A stretch of DNA of 64,000 nucleotides from Bacteroidota bacterium (GTDB lineage: Bacteria; Bacteroidota; Bacteroidia; Chitinophagales; Chitinophagaceae). The first letter of the stretch is position 1. Each line of letters begins with the position of its first letter. Made by a program: the position numbers and the translations under genes. Of the stretch, positions 19,101-28,600 are shown piece by piece. The notes below the pieces were generated by a model. It ran no database searches. It was not told the DNA's origin and was given only the letters and a program-made list of their open reading frames with translations. Location of the stretch: the NCBI GenBank assembly GCA_023386555.1, contig JAEWJK010000009.1, forward strand, positions 186,001 to 250,000, given 5' to 3'.

Positions 19101-19706
19101 CAATCTGAAAGTTCTGCGTTTTCCATCATCAACTCCTAATGCATCTGATTGAATGTTAGATTTATTCATCAACTCCTCAGTGTCGCAATCAAAATCTGAA
19201 ATTGCATTCATTCCACTTCTGTTAAACACAACACAATAGCCAGCGTTTTTATCAACCGTATTGATGTAAAAAGTTTGTCTGTTTGGCGATAGTACTTGTG
19301 CATGAAAACCTCTGGGACTCAAATCAAATCTTACAGTTGATCCGTTCATATCTATTGCAATTCCGATATAAGTTTTAATAGAAGGATATTGGTCAGCTAA
19401 TCCCTTCTCCATTACCGGTGACTCAACAACTTTATAACTTTCAAAGCCACCTTGAGCATTCGGTATAGATATGATAACAGTTGAATGATTGATATTGATG
19501 CTGCCTTCCATAGGTGCATCCTGTAATTGTGTACGTATTGCTTGTTCATTCAGCTGAAAAGATTTGTACACAGCAGGCTTATAATTCTTTTCAAAAACTG
19601 CAGGGCTGATTGAAGTTTCTGAAACGGCTGTCCAATAATTGTTTTGGGCAAAGAGGTTGAAGCAGGCCAATAGCGATAAGGCCAGCAAAGTAGTTTTAAC
19701 TCTCAT
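16167..19706 (-). CDS. T9SS-secreted reprolysin-like metalloprotease
   Basis: An 1179-residue secreted protein. A signal peptide (1-20, ending LFA-Q) is followed by a propeptide-like region and a zinc metalloprotease domain with HEMGHQFGANH at 346-356, the HExxHxxGxxH motif of metzincins (M12B/reprolysin-like). Ig/fibronectin-like domains follow. At about 865-995 is a proprotein-convertase P-like domain (GSHSWISDLKISLQSPSG, then DAWGLKIC). The last 75 or so residues (PNPATT through GYYLVVIES to EKLIIQ) are a T9SS type A sorting domain, so it should cross the outer membrane through the PorU/GldN system. The gene stands alone. Substrates are unknown; nutrition or biofilm roles are inference. 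Confidence 0.9.
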   Translation of the reverse strand: MRVKTTLLALSLLACFNLFAQNNYWTAVSETSISPAVFEKNYKPAVYKSFQLNEQAIRTQLQDAPMEGSININHSTVIISIPNAQGGFESYKVVESPVMEKGLADQYPSIKTYIGIAIDMNGSTVRFDLSPRGFHAQVLSPNRQTFYINTVDKNAGYCVVFNRSGMNAISDFDCDTEELMNKSNIQSDALGVDDGKRRTFRLAVTVNGEYSQACLDGTETSDAQRKTKVLAMLTTNLNRANGIYDRDFGIKMNFVNGMDAVLYLNATTDPFSSTGSGWNSNTQSTLDGAIGNANYDIGHLIAKVSFGDENGNAGCIGCVCKTGKGSAYTAHYVVQGDPLAVEYWCHEMGHQFGANHTFTWNVEGTGANMEPGSGSTIMGYAGITGPTDIQSAGDDYFHAKSIEQVTEYLKSPFGATCAVVTNTGNSTPVVNAGLDYTIPKSTPFVLTGQATDADGDFMSYCWEQYDVFSSGSNTFPQATSSSGPVFRSFEHSSNVSRTFPALSTILNGLTTSTWEAIPSVSRTMKFRFTVRDNALFAGAANNADDVIITVDGNAGPFIVTSPNTSVTPWKVGEFQTITWNVAGTASGTVNCANVAIDLSIDGGITFPIVLATSTPNDGSHEIILPNNVSSSARIRVRSVGNVFFDISNSNFTIQTPTTAEFVFSTPEHITACSGSPLTTTLNTASLLGYSTAINLTASGNPAGTTVAFSSNSVAPGNNVTVTLQGTVPAGTHVITVTGTSGSIVKTRTITFNVVSSSSAPILSSPANAAVSQPPSPSFSWTAITGATSYKLDISTNSTFTGIVATESGLTTTFHTITSNLGPNTQYYWRVTASTVCGDLVSAARSFSTSASSCGNVTSTDVPKTILSASPNTVQSTLTIGGSGIITDLDVVGLQGSHSWISDLKISLQSPSGTTVTLFDEICDDEQGFHLNLDDAASLSTFPCPPTGGLTIKPEGSLGFFNGQNCNGTWILRVQDKYSQDGGSLDAWGLKICLASGSLPVTWLDFTARRNGEKAVLVQWTTASEVNNKMFEVQRSRDGVNFESIGNINAGNSPAGVQQYLFNDMKPLAGVNYYRLKQVDIDGRSSYSSIAKVVMPNGKTIYTINPNPATTKATFAALTEIKKATIKLIDVSGKTVYTNYRTILNTGETIDIPVSGFAKGYYLVVIESENGRFTEKLIIQ

Positions 19707-19804
19707 GTAGTTGGTTTGCAGATGGAAAATTAAGTTGACGAATATAATGCTTACGTGTGGTGTAAAGTAGCTTGAGCAATGAAAAACACTTTGTTAAGTG
19801 GATT

Positions 19805-19885
19805 TTAAAGCTGATCAATGATATGACGATGAAGTGCTTGCGACGCAACAGACGATGCTATGGAAAACTAAGTTAGTATCTACTG
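19805..19885 (-). repeat. Intergenic repeat, copy 5 (GCGTCGC subtype)
   Basis: The core at 19831-19856 reads GAAGTGCTTGCGACGCAACA then GACGAT. On the minus strand it follows CCATAGCATCG and is followed by TTGATCAGC. The CTTGTAC segment is degenerate. It lies in the 294-nt gap between the divergent metalloprotease and dnaK genes. Confidence 0.75.
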
Positions 19886-20000
19886 TCGATGGTAAACAGA
19901 CAACTGTTAACCGATACCTGCCATTTTTTCACCTAAAACCCTCATGGCATGATGGTTGAGCCAGTAGGCTAAACTAAATTCATTAAAAATCAACATAGTT

Positions 20001-21920
20001 ATGGCAAAGATCATTGGAATAGACCTGGGTACCACCAATAGCTGCGTATCGGTTATGGAAGGTAACGAACCAGTTGTGATAGCCAACGAAGAAGGTCGTC
20101 GTACAACACCTTCTGTAGTGGCATTTTTGAAGAATGGCGAAAGAAAAGTGGGTGATCCTGCTAAAAGACAGGCTATTACCAATCCTCAAAACACAATCAC
20201 CAGTGTAAAAAGATTCATGGGTCGTCGTTTTGATGAGGTGACAGAAGAGAAGAGCCATTGGAGCTATAAAGTAGCACAAGGTGACAATAATACAGTTCGT
20301 ATTGACATAGACGGTCGTTTATACACTCCACAGGAAATCTCAGCAATGGTACTTCAGAAAATGAAGAAAACCGCTGAAGATTACCTCGGCCAGGAAGTAA
20401 AAGAAGCTGTGATCACTGTTCCGGCTTACTTTAACGATGCTCAAAGGCAAGCTACAAAAGAAGCCGGTGAGATCGCTGGTTTAAATGTTCGTCGTATTGT
20501 TAACGAACCTACCGCAGCAGCTCTTGCTTATGGTTTGGATAAAAAACATGCAGATCAAAAGATAGCGGTATTCGACCTTGGTGGTGGTACATTCGATATC
20601 TCTATTCTTGAATTGGGTGATGGTGTGTTTGAAGTAAAATCTACTAATGGTGATACTCACTTAGGTGGTGATGACTTCGATAAAGTGATCATGGACTGGT
20701 TGGCTGAAGAGTTCAAAAACGATGAAGGCATCGATCTTAGAAAAGATCCAATGGCTTTACAGCGTTTGAAAGAATCTTCAGAAAAAGCAAAAGTAGAATT
20801 AAGCTCTGCTACAGAAACAGAGATCAATCTTCCATATATCACTGCAGTAGATGGTGTGCCTAAACACTTAGTGAAGAAATTAACAAGGGCAAAGTTTGAA
20901 GCACTTGCTGATAATTTATTACAACGTTGCCTGAAGCCTTGCGAAGCTGCATTGAAAGATGCTGGATATTCAACTTCACAAATAGACGAAGTGATATTGG
21001 TTGGAGGTTCTACACGTATTCCTAAAGTACAGGAGATCGTAGAGAAATTTTTTGGAAGAAAGCCACACAAAGGAGTGAACCCTGATGAAGTAGTAGCAAT
21101 TGGTGCAGCTATTCAAGGTGCTGTATTAACTGGTGAAGTGAAAGATGTATTGTTGTTGGATGTTACTCCGTTAACGCTTGGTATTGAAACATTAGGTGGA
21201 GTATTAACACCAATGATTCCTGCTAATACTACTATTCCAACTAAGAAAACTGAAGTGTATTCAACAGCAAGTGATAATCAGCCTGGTGTGCAGATACATG
21301 TTTTGCAGGGTGAACGTTCACTCGCAAAAGACAATAAGAGCTTAGGTGTGTTCAACCTTGATGGAATTCCACCGGCTCCAAGAGGTGTACCGCAGATCGA
21401 AGTAACATTTGATATTGATGCCAATGGTTTGATTCACGTTAGTGCAAAAGATAAAGGCACCGGTAAAGAACAGAAGATACATATTGAAGCCGGTAGTGGT
21501 TTGAGTAAAGAAGAGATCGAGAAAATGAAAGCTGAAGCAAAAGCTAATGAAGCCAGCGATAAAGAAGCGAAAGAAAAGATCGAAAAACTCAACCAGGCAG
21601 ATAGCTTAGTGTTCCAGACAGAGAAACAACTAAAAGAGTATGGTGATAAGATACCTGCTGATAAAAAAGCACCGATCGAAGCTGCTCTCGAAAAATTGAA
21701 AGAAGCTCACAAAAGCCAGGATATTGCTGCAGTAGATGCTGCTACAGCTGAAATGAATACTGCATGGACAGCAGCTAGTGAAGAGATTTACAAGGCACAA
21801 GCTGAACAAGGTGGAAGTGCTGCACCAAATGATGGTTCACAACCTAATGCAGGTGGTGGTCAACAAGGAGGCAATGCCGGAGACCATGTTGAGGATGCAC
21901 AGTTTGAAGAAGTGAAATAG
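20001..21920 (+). CDS. dnaK: Hsp70 chaperone DnaK
   Basis: ATP-dependent cytoplasmic Hsp70 chaperone, 639 residues, standard length. It starts MAKIIGIDLGTTNSCVSVMEG with the actin-like ATPase signatures (IFDLGGGTFD form as VFDLGGGTFD; VGGSTRIPKVQ). The substrate-binding domain follows, with a Gly/Asn/Gln-rich C-terminal tail. It is not next to grpE or dnaJ here, and no CIRCE inverted repeat was seen upstream. A GNRA-loop terminator closes the unit. Confidence 0.98.
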   Translation: MAKIIGIDLGTTNSCVSVMEGNEPVVIANEEGRRTTPSVVAFLKNGERKVGDPAKRQAITNPQNTITSVKRFMGRRFDEVTEEKSHWSYKVAQGDNNTVRIDIDGRLYTPQEISAMVLQKMKKTAEDYLGQEVKEAVITVPAYFNDAQRQATKEAGEIAGLNVRRIVNEPTAAALAYGLDKKHADQKIAVFDLGGGTFDISILELGDGVFEVKSTNGDTHLGGDDFDKVIMDWLAEEFKNDEGIDLRKDPMALQRLKESSEKAKVELSSATETEINLPYITAVDGVPKHLVKKLTRAKFEALADNLLQRCLKPCEAALKDAGYSTSQIDEVILVGGSTRIPKVQEIVEKFFGRKPHKGVNPDEVVAIGAAIQGAVLTGEVKDVLLLDVTPLTLGIETLGGVLTPMIPANTTIPTKKTEVYSTASDNQPGVQIHVLQGERSLAKDNKSLGVFNLDGIPPAPRGVPQIEVTFDIDANGLIHVSAKDKGTGKEQKIHIEAGSGLSKEEIEKMKAEAKANEASDKEAKEKIEKLNQADSLVFQTEKQLKEYGDKIPADKKAPIEAALEKLKEAHKSQDIAAVDAATAEMNTAWTAASEEIYKAQAEQGGSAAPNDGSQPNAGGGQQGGNAGDHVEDAQFEEVK

Positions 21921-21960
21921 AAATACGAGCTACAACATACGAAGTACGGAACAGAAAAAG

Positions 21961-21980
21961 CCCTTGCAGAAATGTGAGGG
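21961..21980 (+). terminator. Terminator after dnaK with GAAA tetraloop
   Basis: CCCTTGCA, loop GAAA, TGTGAGGG pair as 8 bp in RNA (two G-U pairs), followed by TTTTTGTTT and preceded by an A-run. Confidence 0.8.
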
Positions 21981-22056
21981 TTTTTGTTTCAATAGTTTTC
22001 AATAATTATTCTTGCAGATTGAAGTTTCTTTTATCTTGTAGCCATATACCCTTAAT

Positions 22057-22902
22057 ATGAATATAGAAAAGATCAAGGATTATTATAAACAAACTCAATT
22101 TGAGTACCGTATTGTTTGGAACTGGAGATCAAAAAATATTCCTGCATTGCATTTTGGTTTTTATGATGAAAAAGCTACTACACATGACACGGCTTTAATA
22201 AGAGCTAATGAAGTTTTAGCTGAATGGTCAGGAATAAAGGAAGGTTCTAGAGTTATTGACGCAGGCTGTGGCCTGGGACAATCATCAGCGTGGTTAGCCC
22301 AACACCATAAATGTAAAGTAACGGGTATTACCATTGCACCAAATCAGGTAGAAGCTGCTACTAAAAGAATTAAACTTGCTGGTATAGAGAATGCAGATTT
22401 CAAGGAGGCAAATTATCTTGAAATGCCTTTTGAGGATAATTCCGCTGATGCTATCTGGGCAGTAGAAAGTGTTTGCTACTCGAGTGATAAATCAGCTTTT
22501 TACAAAGAAGCTTTTAGAGTCTTGAAGCCAGGCGGAAAGATCGTTATGGCAGAATATATTCGTTGCAAAAGACCATTGAGTGTAGAAAAAGAAAAGTTGT
22601 TTAAAGATGTATTTGGTGCGTGGGCAATCGAAGATATTGATACAGTGGAAGAACATAAAGCACATAGCGTAAGTGCTGGGTTTGAAGATTTCAGATTTAA
22701 TGATGTTTCTAAAAATATGATGGTGTCATATAGAAATCTTGAAGAAATGACTAAGAGATGGTACTGGCTTGCCTGGTTATTGGATAAAACCAGGGTTATT
22801 TCAAAAATCAGGTTTGATAATATGCGTTATTCTATGAAGCAATTAGAATGCCTGCAAAAAGAAGTATTTTTCTATGGACATATTACTGCTACTAAGCCGT
22901 AA
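22057..22902 (+). CDS. SAM-dependent methyltransferase
   Basis: A 281-residue class I methyltransferase. The SAM-binding motif I is VIDAGCGLGQ at 66-75, followed by the expected acidic and hydrophobic motifs (MPFEDNSADAIWAVESVCY and the FRVLKPGGKIVMAEY post-I region). The layout is of the sterol C24 / tocopherol methyltransferase-like group, which act on lipid-like small molecules, but the substrate cannot be read from sequence. It is monocistronic: the next genes on the plus strand begin after a terminator-like hairpin. Confidence 0.85.
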   Translation: MNIEKIKDYYKQTQFEYRIVWNWRSKNIPALHFGFYDEKATTHDTALIRANEVLAEWSGIKEGSRVIDAGCGLGQSSAWLAQHHKCKVTGITIAPNQVEAATKRIKLAGIENADFKEANYLEMPFEDNSADAIWAVESVCYSSDKSAFYKEAFRVLKPGGKIVMAEYIRCKRPLSVEKEKLFKDVFGAWAIEDIDTVEEHKAHSVSAGFEDFRFNDVSKNMMVSYRNLEEMTKRWYWLAWLLDKTRVISKIRFDNMRYSMKQLECLQKEVFFYGHITATKP

Positions 22903-22980
22903 TAATTAATTTTCATAAAAGATGAACAATTAGGTAATAGGTAGTCATTCTGAGGCTTTCTGGAAGTGATTGCGATAAGG

Positions 22981-23009
22981 AAAAGCTTGCAAAGGTATGA
23001 GAGCTTTTT
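22981..23009. terminator. Possible terminator after the methyltransferase
   Basis: AAAAGCT and AGCTTTT enclose a 15-nt loop, followed by a short T-run that merges into the gene remnant. The stem is short. Confidence 0.45.
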
Positions 23010-23098
23010 CAATCTCTTTGAGCCCTCATCTCTTCCGGTATATTTATCACACCACATCCATCCACCATCCAACGATTATCTTCTTTCGCAAGTTTCAT
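23009..23098 (-). pseudogene. Gene-tail remnant, duplicate of the neighbouring lipoprotein's C-terminus
   Basis: On the minus strand this reads 29 codons plus TGA, beginning MKLAKEDNRWMVDGCGVINI and ending PEEMRAQRD. The intact lipoprotein gene at 23712-24227 ends with the same 29-codon length and the same first 20 residues, then PENKMAGRD. Sixty nucleotides are identical (23040-23099 and 23743-23802) and the tails then diverge. Upstream of the Met codon all similarity stops abruptly at the toxin-antitoxin cassette. This is a truncated paralogue tail left on one side of the cassette. Confidence 0.75.
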
Positions 23099-23099
23099 T
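23040..23099. repeat. 60-nt direct repeat, left copy
   Basis: Identical over 60 nt to 23743-23802. Starts ATATTTATCACACC and ends GCAAGTTTCATT. Confidence 0.92.
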
Positions 23100-23151
23100 T
23101 CCCTACCGGTTGGTGTCTTCACCAAACGAAATAACTTTCTTAAATTGCATT

Positions 23152-23361
23152 ATGCGTTCAGTCAAAGGTATATATGATGGAGAAAAGATAAAGCTGCTCG
23201 AAAAGGTAGATCAGCAAAAGCCTTGTAAGGTTATAATAACGTTTGTTGAAGATGAATCGGATGTTGAGAACCTTCGTCAATATCCAGCAGATGAAGCTTC
23301 ATTCGAATTCTGGAAAGTAGAAGAGGAAGACATTTACCAGGAATACTTAAAAAAGCAATGA
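23152..23361 (+). CDS. Antitoxin of a MazF-type module
   Basis: A 69-residue acidic protein whose first half (VKGIYDGEKIKLLEKV, then KVIITFVED) looks like a small beta-rich DNA-binding antitoxin fold of the AF2212/DUF2281-like kind. The C-terminus is a charged toxin-wrapping helix (EEDIYQEYLKK). The start at ATG 23152 gives the family-like beginning; the longer frame back to 22966 runs through the gene remnant and is discarded. Its stop overlaps the toxin start by 4 nt (ATGA), the usual coupling that keeps antitoxin in excess. It probably represses its own promoter. Confidence 0.72.
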   Translation: MRSVKGIYDGEKIKLLEKVDQQKPCKVIITFVEDESDVENLRQYPADEASFEFWKVEEEDIYQEYLKKQ

Positions 23362-23684
23362 AGACAGGAGATATTGTTTTGATACCATTTCCTTTCTCTG
23401 AACTTACGAATGTAAAAGTTCGTCCTGCACTGGTAGTAACTGAAACGAAAGACAAGTATAAAGATCTAGTACTTTGTGCAATTTCTTCGCAGGTGCCTTC
23501 TCAGTTATCATTAAATGAAATTCTTTTGACTCCTGATGCAAATAATCAACTCAAAGTTCCTTCAGTTCTGAAAGTTGATAGAATATTTACCTTGAAAACT
23601 GAAAAGGTGATCGCTATTCTCGGAGGTTTATCAAGAAGTGAAATTATTAGCTTCAGGATTATATTTAAATCTCTCGTAGATTAA
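23358..23684 (+). CDS. PemK/MazF family mRNA interferase toxin
   Basis: A 108-residue toxin of the PemK/MazF family, predicted to cleave mRNA at short sequence motifs when the antitoxin is lost. The family start GDIVLIPFPFSEL, followed by VRPALVVTE (the R and P positions of the active-site loop), is clear, as are the PSVLKVDRI strand and the LGGLS turn near the C-terminus. Length is typical. It is coupled to the antitoxin by ATGA, and the whole pair sits between 60-nt direct repeats. Confidence 0.88.
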   Translation: MKTGDIVLIPFPFSELTNVKVRPALVVTETKDKYKDLVLCAISSQVPSQLSLNEILLTPDANNQLKVPSVLKVDRIFTLKTEKVIAILGGLSRSEIISFRIIFKSLVD

Positions 23685-23711
23685 GCATATTATTATTACT
23701 GACCAATTTGC

Positions 23712-24227
23712 CTAATCCCTTCCGGCCATCTTATTCTCCGGAATATTTATCACACCACATCCATCCACCATCCAACGATTATCTTCTTTCGCAAGTTTCA
23801 TTGTTATGTTGAAGCCTCCATGTTCCTTTGCTTTCATCACAAAATAATTATTGGTTGAATCAATTGATGCTATCTCGTATCCATTATCCGGAAAATCCTG
23901 TGCATCTACTATCGGGTCAAAATCAAGTCCCATTTCAGGGTCAGCTTTAATAGCATCAAATAATGTTTTGTATTCCTTTTTAAACTTCTTCGTTAGCAAA
24001 GGATGTTGCATTATCCAGTTTAGTTGTGTGGTATCAGCATTGCCTTCAAAATGTTTATGCAAAAAGCGGACATAATCATTGATGAACGTGGTTGCAATTG
24101 TAAAGTCTGCCTTTTGCTTATTTACATTTATGGTTGATGTTGCAGTATCGTCAATATTGATAGTTTCTTTATCTATTGACTTGCAAGCAAACATGTTTAA
24201 CATCAGAAGTAGAACAATGTATCTCAT
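23712..24227 (-). CDS. Predicted lipoprotein of unknown function
   Basis: A 171-residue protein with a short hydrophobic N-terminus and a probable lipobox ending in Cys15 (NMFAC), so likely lipidated and periplasm-facing. The body has an alternating helical and beta pattern of an NTF2-like/DUF3828-like type (FINDYVRFLHKHF near the start, then ITMKLAKEDNRWMVDGCG near the end), which is only a fold guess. Its 3' 60 nt are duplicated on the far side of the toxin-antitoxin cassette. No partner gene suggests a role. Confidence 0.7.
   Translation of the reverse strand: MRYIVLLLMLNMFACKSIDKETINIDDTATSTINVNKQKADFTIATTFINDYVRFLHKHFEGNADTTQLNWIMQHPLLTKKFKKEYKTLFDAIKADPEMGLDFDPIVDAQDFPDNGYEIASIDSTNNYFVMKAKEHGGFNITMKLAKEDNRWMVDGCGVINIPENKMAGRD
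23743..23802. repeat. 60-nt direct repeat, right copy
   Basis: Identical to 23040-23099. This copy is part of the intact lipoprotein gene, coding for its residues from Met143. Confidence 0.92.
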
Positions 24228-24301
24228 AATTAGCTAGTCATTTTGAGAGCCATATAATAGTAATGATATGTGAAGAACTAACGCAAGAAAACTTAAGATT
24301 T

Positions 24302-25597
24302 TCACCTAATACCTCCGGGGCTTTTGCCAAATGATAACATCACAAAAGGATTAATAAACTGCAATAAGCCAAGTACCATCAATGCCTCACCAACAGAACC
24401 TTCGTAAGCATCAGGAAAGGGAATGTAACCATTATTAACTATCAATCCTGTCAACACTAAAATGGCAGCGATTATATTTTCTTTATAACTACTTAAAACT
24501 ATTATAGCAATTGCAGCCCATTGAACAAGATAATACCCAAAACGAAAAGCTGGAGTAAAGAGCTCAACTATTAAGTATAATGCGAACAACAATCCCAGGA
24601 TCTGTTTATTGGTAAGTTTTCTCTTTCGTGTAATAATCGAAAGCAAAATTGTGATCAACAGGCTTGCCGAGGCAAAAAAACTGGTATTGGTAATAGTGAA
24701 TCCTGATTTAAGTAAATAATATTGAGCTGATCTTAAAGAAGCAGCCGTTAATGGCAATTTATCAGGATATTTCATTGGATAAATACAAGATTGCACACTA
24801 AAGTTTGGTTGTTGAATTTGCAGAAAGTTCTTTTTATCGGAGAAGAGAACATCTTCGGCATATGCTGGCATTGCAGCAACATATTCTTTCCAAAGGTGAA
24901 AATGATTGAATACGATTGTATGTGCTAATAAAACTAAACCCAGAACAATTCCACCTTTAAATACCTGGAGATTACGTCTGAATAAAAACGGCAAAAAAAG
25001 AACGATAAAAAAAGGTTTCAGCCAAACCCCAATCATTATAAGTGAACCCAAATAGAAATATTTATTCTTAAGTTTACTTTCTAATAAAGCGTATATACCA
25101 CAAAAAATGAGGGCATAAAAAATATACACTTGTGCTGAGTGAAGATGCATATAAAAGTTTCTGCTGAAAACGAAGAATGCTATAAACGCAATGAGGGCAA
25201 TCATCTTTTGCCGGAAATCCGGAAAGCTCATCAATAATAGCAATCCACATACAAACAAAACAGATACCTGTATATAAAACCAGGTATCAGATGCTTTGCA
25301 AAAATCCATTTCTGCAAAAACACTGTTCAACCATAATATAGAAGGAGTAACTGTTACGCCATTTATTTTTTGATAAAGACGTGGAATAGGATGGTAGTAT
25401 CTTTCAGGATTATCCTGATGTGGCTGCCATTTATCGTAGTAGGGGTTCTTACCATCAACCATTAACCTTGAACCAACAGTCCGATACAAGAAATCAATCG
25501 ATGTGGAATTTTCATAGGTATACTGATAGTTCTGCAGGCTGAAGCTGAAAGCAATGATGTAAACTAAGAAAACAAGAATGTTTCTTTTTGCTGTCAT
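24302..25597 (-). CDS. GT87/DUF2029-like membrane glycosyltransferase
   Basis: A 431-residue integral membrane protein with about ten hydrophobic helices. The first loop carries a conserved-looking acidic/aromatic region (STSIDFLYRTVGSRLMVDG, then NPYYDKWQP), and YHP follows. This matches the DUF2029/GT87 pattern of polyprenyl-phosphate-dependent mannosyltransferases, in which an Asp in the first extracytoplasmic loop is catalytic. The donor and acceptor are unknown. It stands alone between a lipoprotein and the 1359-aa T9SS cargo on the same strand. Confidence 0.65.
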   Translation of the reverse strand: MTAKRNILVFLVYIIAFSFSLQNYQYTYENSTSIDFLYRTVGSRLMVDGKNPYYDKWQPHQDNPERYYHPIPRLYQKINGVTVTPSILWLNSVFAEMDFCKASDTWFYIQVSVLFVCGLLLLMSFPDFRQKMIALIAFIAFFVFSRNFYMHLHSAQVYIFYALIFCGIYALLESKLKNKYFYLGSLIMIGVWLKPFFIVLFLPFLFRRNLQVFKGGIVLGLVLLAHTIVFNHFHLWKEYVAAMPAYAEDVLFSDKKNFLQIQQPNFSVQSCIYPMKYPDKLPLTAASLRSAQYYLLKSGFTITNTSFFASASLLITILLSIITRKRKLTNKQILGLLFALYLIVELFTPAFRFGYYLVQWAAIAIIVLSSYKENIIAAILVLTGLIVNNGYIPFPDAYEGSVGEALMVLGLLQFINPFVMLSFGKSPGGIR

Positions 25598-25685
25598 AAC
25601 ACCAATAGCTTCAACTTTAATCAGGGAATATTTTGACTAAAGATATAAAATTGTATCTCTTATGCTGATGTGGTCAATTCAAATT

Positions 25686-28600
25686 TTATTTCCGATGAAT
25701 CAATACTTTTTCCCTTATCACTTTTGTTGATGTTGTAATAATAAGAGAATAGATGCCACTAATCAGATTACTTACCGGTAATTGATATTTTGAAGTTATA
25801 ATAGTTGCATCTGAAGCAAATACTTTAGCTCCTGTTGCGTTCACTAAATAAACTCCTTTGATCTTTACCGGTCTTTCAAAACCAATTGTTATTTCTGTTG
25901 AAGCAGGATTAGGGAAAATGCTAACTGAATTTTCTTTATTCCATTCCAGAAATCTTATTGGAGAATAGGAGAATGTACCATCCAGATCAGTCATCTTTAA
26001 ACGATAATAAATACGTTCTGAACTAATATCATTATCCTGATAAGAATATGAGTTAGACGGCCCATTTTCAGCTGCTACAGTACCAATTGTTTTCCAGTTC
26101 AAAGCATTAGTACTTCTTTCTATCTCGAACCTGCTAACATTTACTTCATTTGCAGTAGCCCATTGAAGTATTGCTGATTTCGCATCATTTTTTATTGCCG
26201 TAAAATTCAGCAACTTTAGTGGCATGGTTATATTGGAGCAAAAGGAATTATTTAGATTAAGTACAAAACCATCACCAATTGAAGGTGTTTTTAAATCAAT
26301 GCCGAACAGTTTCCCTGGAGTACTGGAAGCATTCGAGAGGTTTGAGTTTCCTCCGATTAATATATTGTTAGCCGATGCAAACAAATTAGTCGGGTTCACA
26401 TTGCCACTTGAATTAACTCCACTTTTTCTAAATTGATTAAGTACACCATTCAGATCATAATCCACAACAAAAAATTCATTAGATGTTATAGTATGTACCT
26501 GTGATGGACTTCCAACACTTGTAATATCAAACGGCATATTACCATTAGAAATTCTTCCCATTACATATAAATTATTGCCTGTGATGGAAATTGCTGATCC
26601 GGTTCCGGAAGAGGGGAACCGGCTTCCAACAGTCCATTTATGTATTCCCAACGAATCAAATTTCGATAAAGTGTATCCACTTATTAGTTCAGAGTAGAAG
26701 TTTCCATTGCTGTGGTAAATTTCGAGCCCATTTGACGATATAGAACCATCGGTAGAACCAGTATTGTAAACGTTCCCTTCAGCATCAATTGTTATATCAT
26801 AAGAAGCTGCACTGCCAAATTGATAGGATGATCTTAAACGATTACTCCATTTAAAATTTCCTGATTGGTCATACCGAACGATAAAAGCTTGATAATTGTT
26901 AGAAGCTCCAGGCATTAGTTGTTGTTGTATATTGCCTGCATCCAGCACTTTTAAGGATTGCCTATAGCTTCCTGAAACTACAAGACCTTTATGCTTATCA
27001 ATAATTACATCGGTCACTTCAAAAAGATATCCTGGTTCCAGGTAAGCATTCCATTTTAATGCACCATTTGGATGGAGATATAGCGTATAGATTTTTGTAT
27101 CAGTATTACCTGTGTAATCTCCAAAATTATATAAGGTTTGCAGATTGCCGGAATGATAATAGGATAACTTATATCCAAAACTACCCGTTACAGCAATTGC
27201 ATCATCTGTAATGTATATTTTTTTTGGAGAACCTGCTGCTGTAGAAATGCCAGTGTATGATAAAGCCTGGTTATACAAAATAGAATGCCATACAGGTATT
27301 CCATTTGAATTTAGTTTCAATATAAATGAAACATATTTGGGAACAGAAAGATCTGAAGCCTGGGTATAAAATCGAATAGAATCTAAACCATTCCTTAAGT
27401 ATAAATAATCACTTGAAAGAATTGATCCTAATAGATAAATATTCCCATTAGCATCACCTTGCACATCTACAATGTCGCCATTGGCTTTAATATAGTTTAC
27501 CCATTTTAAAATTCCACTGCTAGTATAGCAACCAACATAAGACGGATTAAACCCTGTAAATTTTTTAGCTAATCCATACTTAGATTTTACAGCAGAATTA
27601 TTAAGTGTTTTTGCTATTACAAAATATCCTCCATTTGGTAAAGCTGCCATGTTTTTATAAGCATGACCATTTGCAGCAATTGAATCTAATTTGAATGCAT
27701 AACAACTATCATTTATAGAACTGTTATATACGTATATAGCATTCATTGAAGCTATATCCATACATCCATTTGCACTGGTGGCAGTAAGCTTTACATTTTT
27801 AATTCCTGTAGCAGAATAGATTATTTGTGGATTGAAAAGCGAAGAGGTGGTACTAGAAGCATCGCTTGTAAATTGCCAGAGTAAAGTGCTAAACTCCTGG
27901 CTTTTTTGGCCAAACTCAACTACTTCTCCAATTTCCGCATTTACTTTATTAGCTTCAAATAATGATTTCGTTTTTTCTACGATGAAAAACAATTTATTAG
28001 GGAAGATAATAGTCTGGCTGCTTCCGGTTTGTTTGGCTGTGATTGTATAATTTCCTGATCTTGTAATCGCAGATGTTGGGAAAGTGATTGTACCACCATT
28101 TCCCATGGCAACACCGTAAGTGGTATTCAAAGAATCTATCATCCTGTATTCCACATTCGTTTGTGTATTTTGAATGGTAATGATTACTGATTCTGATTTG
28201 CAGAGAATCGCTTTTGAAACACTGACAGGCAAATTGTTATTTGGTGGAGCAAGGTAGGTGAAGCCAGACATGGATGCATATCCTGCTGGTGTACTAACAT
28301 ACACAGAACCTGTAGCACCTGTACCTACTACCGCATTGATTTGTGTGTTTGAAATCACGGAGAATGATGCTGCATTTATTCCGCCAAACCTTACTGTATT
28401 TGCTCCTGTAAAATTCAGTCCGTTGATGGTAACTGTAGTTCCGGTTCCTGCTGAAGTTGGTGTGAACGAATTGATAATCACGGGAGGGTTAAAGTAAATA
28501 TATTGTATAGTTGAATCTGAGTAAGCCCCGTTTGTTACAACTAACTTGATCGTATCCTTAAGTTTAAAAATATGGTGGGTATAAACAGGATTCACAGCGT

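Noticed and set aside
19707..20000. CIRCE heat-shock operator upstream of dnaK
   Set aside because: No CTAGCACTC-type inverted repeat was found in the gap; it contains repeat copy 5.
22966..23151. Upstream extension of the antitoxin reading frame to ATG 22966
   Set aside because: The extension runs antisense through the duplicated tail of the lipoprotein gene and a hairpin; the family-like protein begins at ATG 23152.
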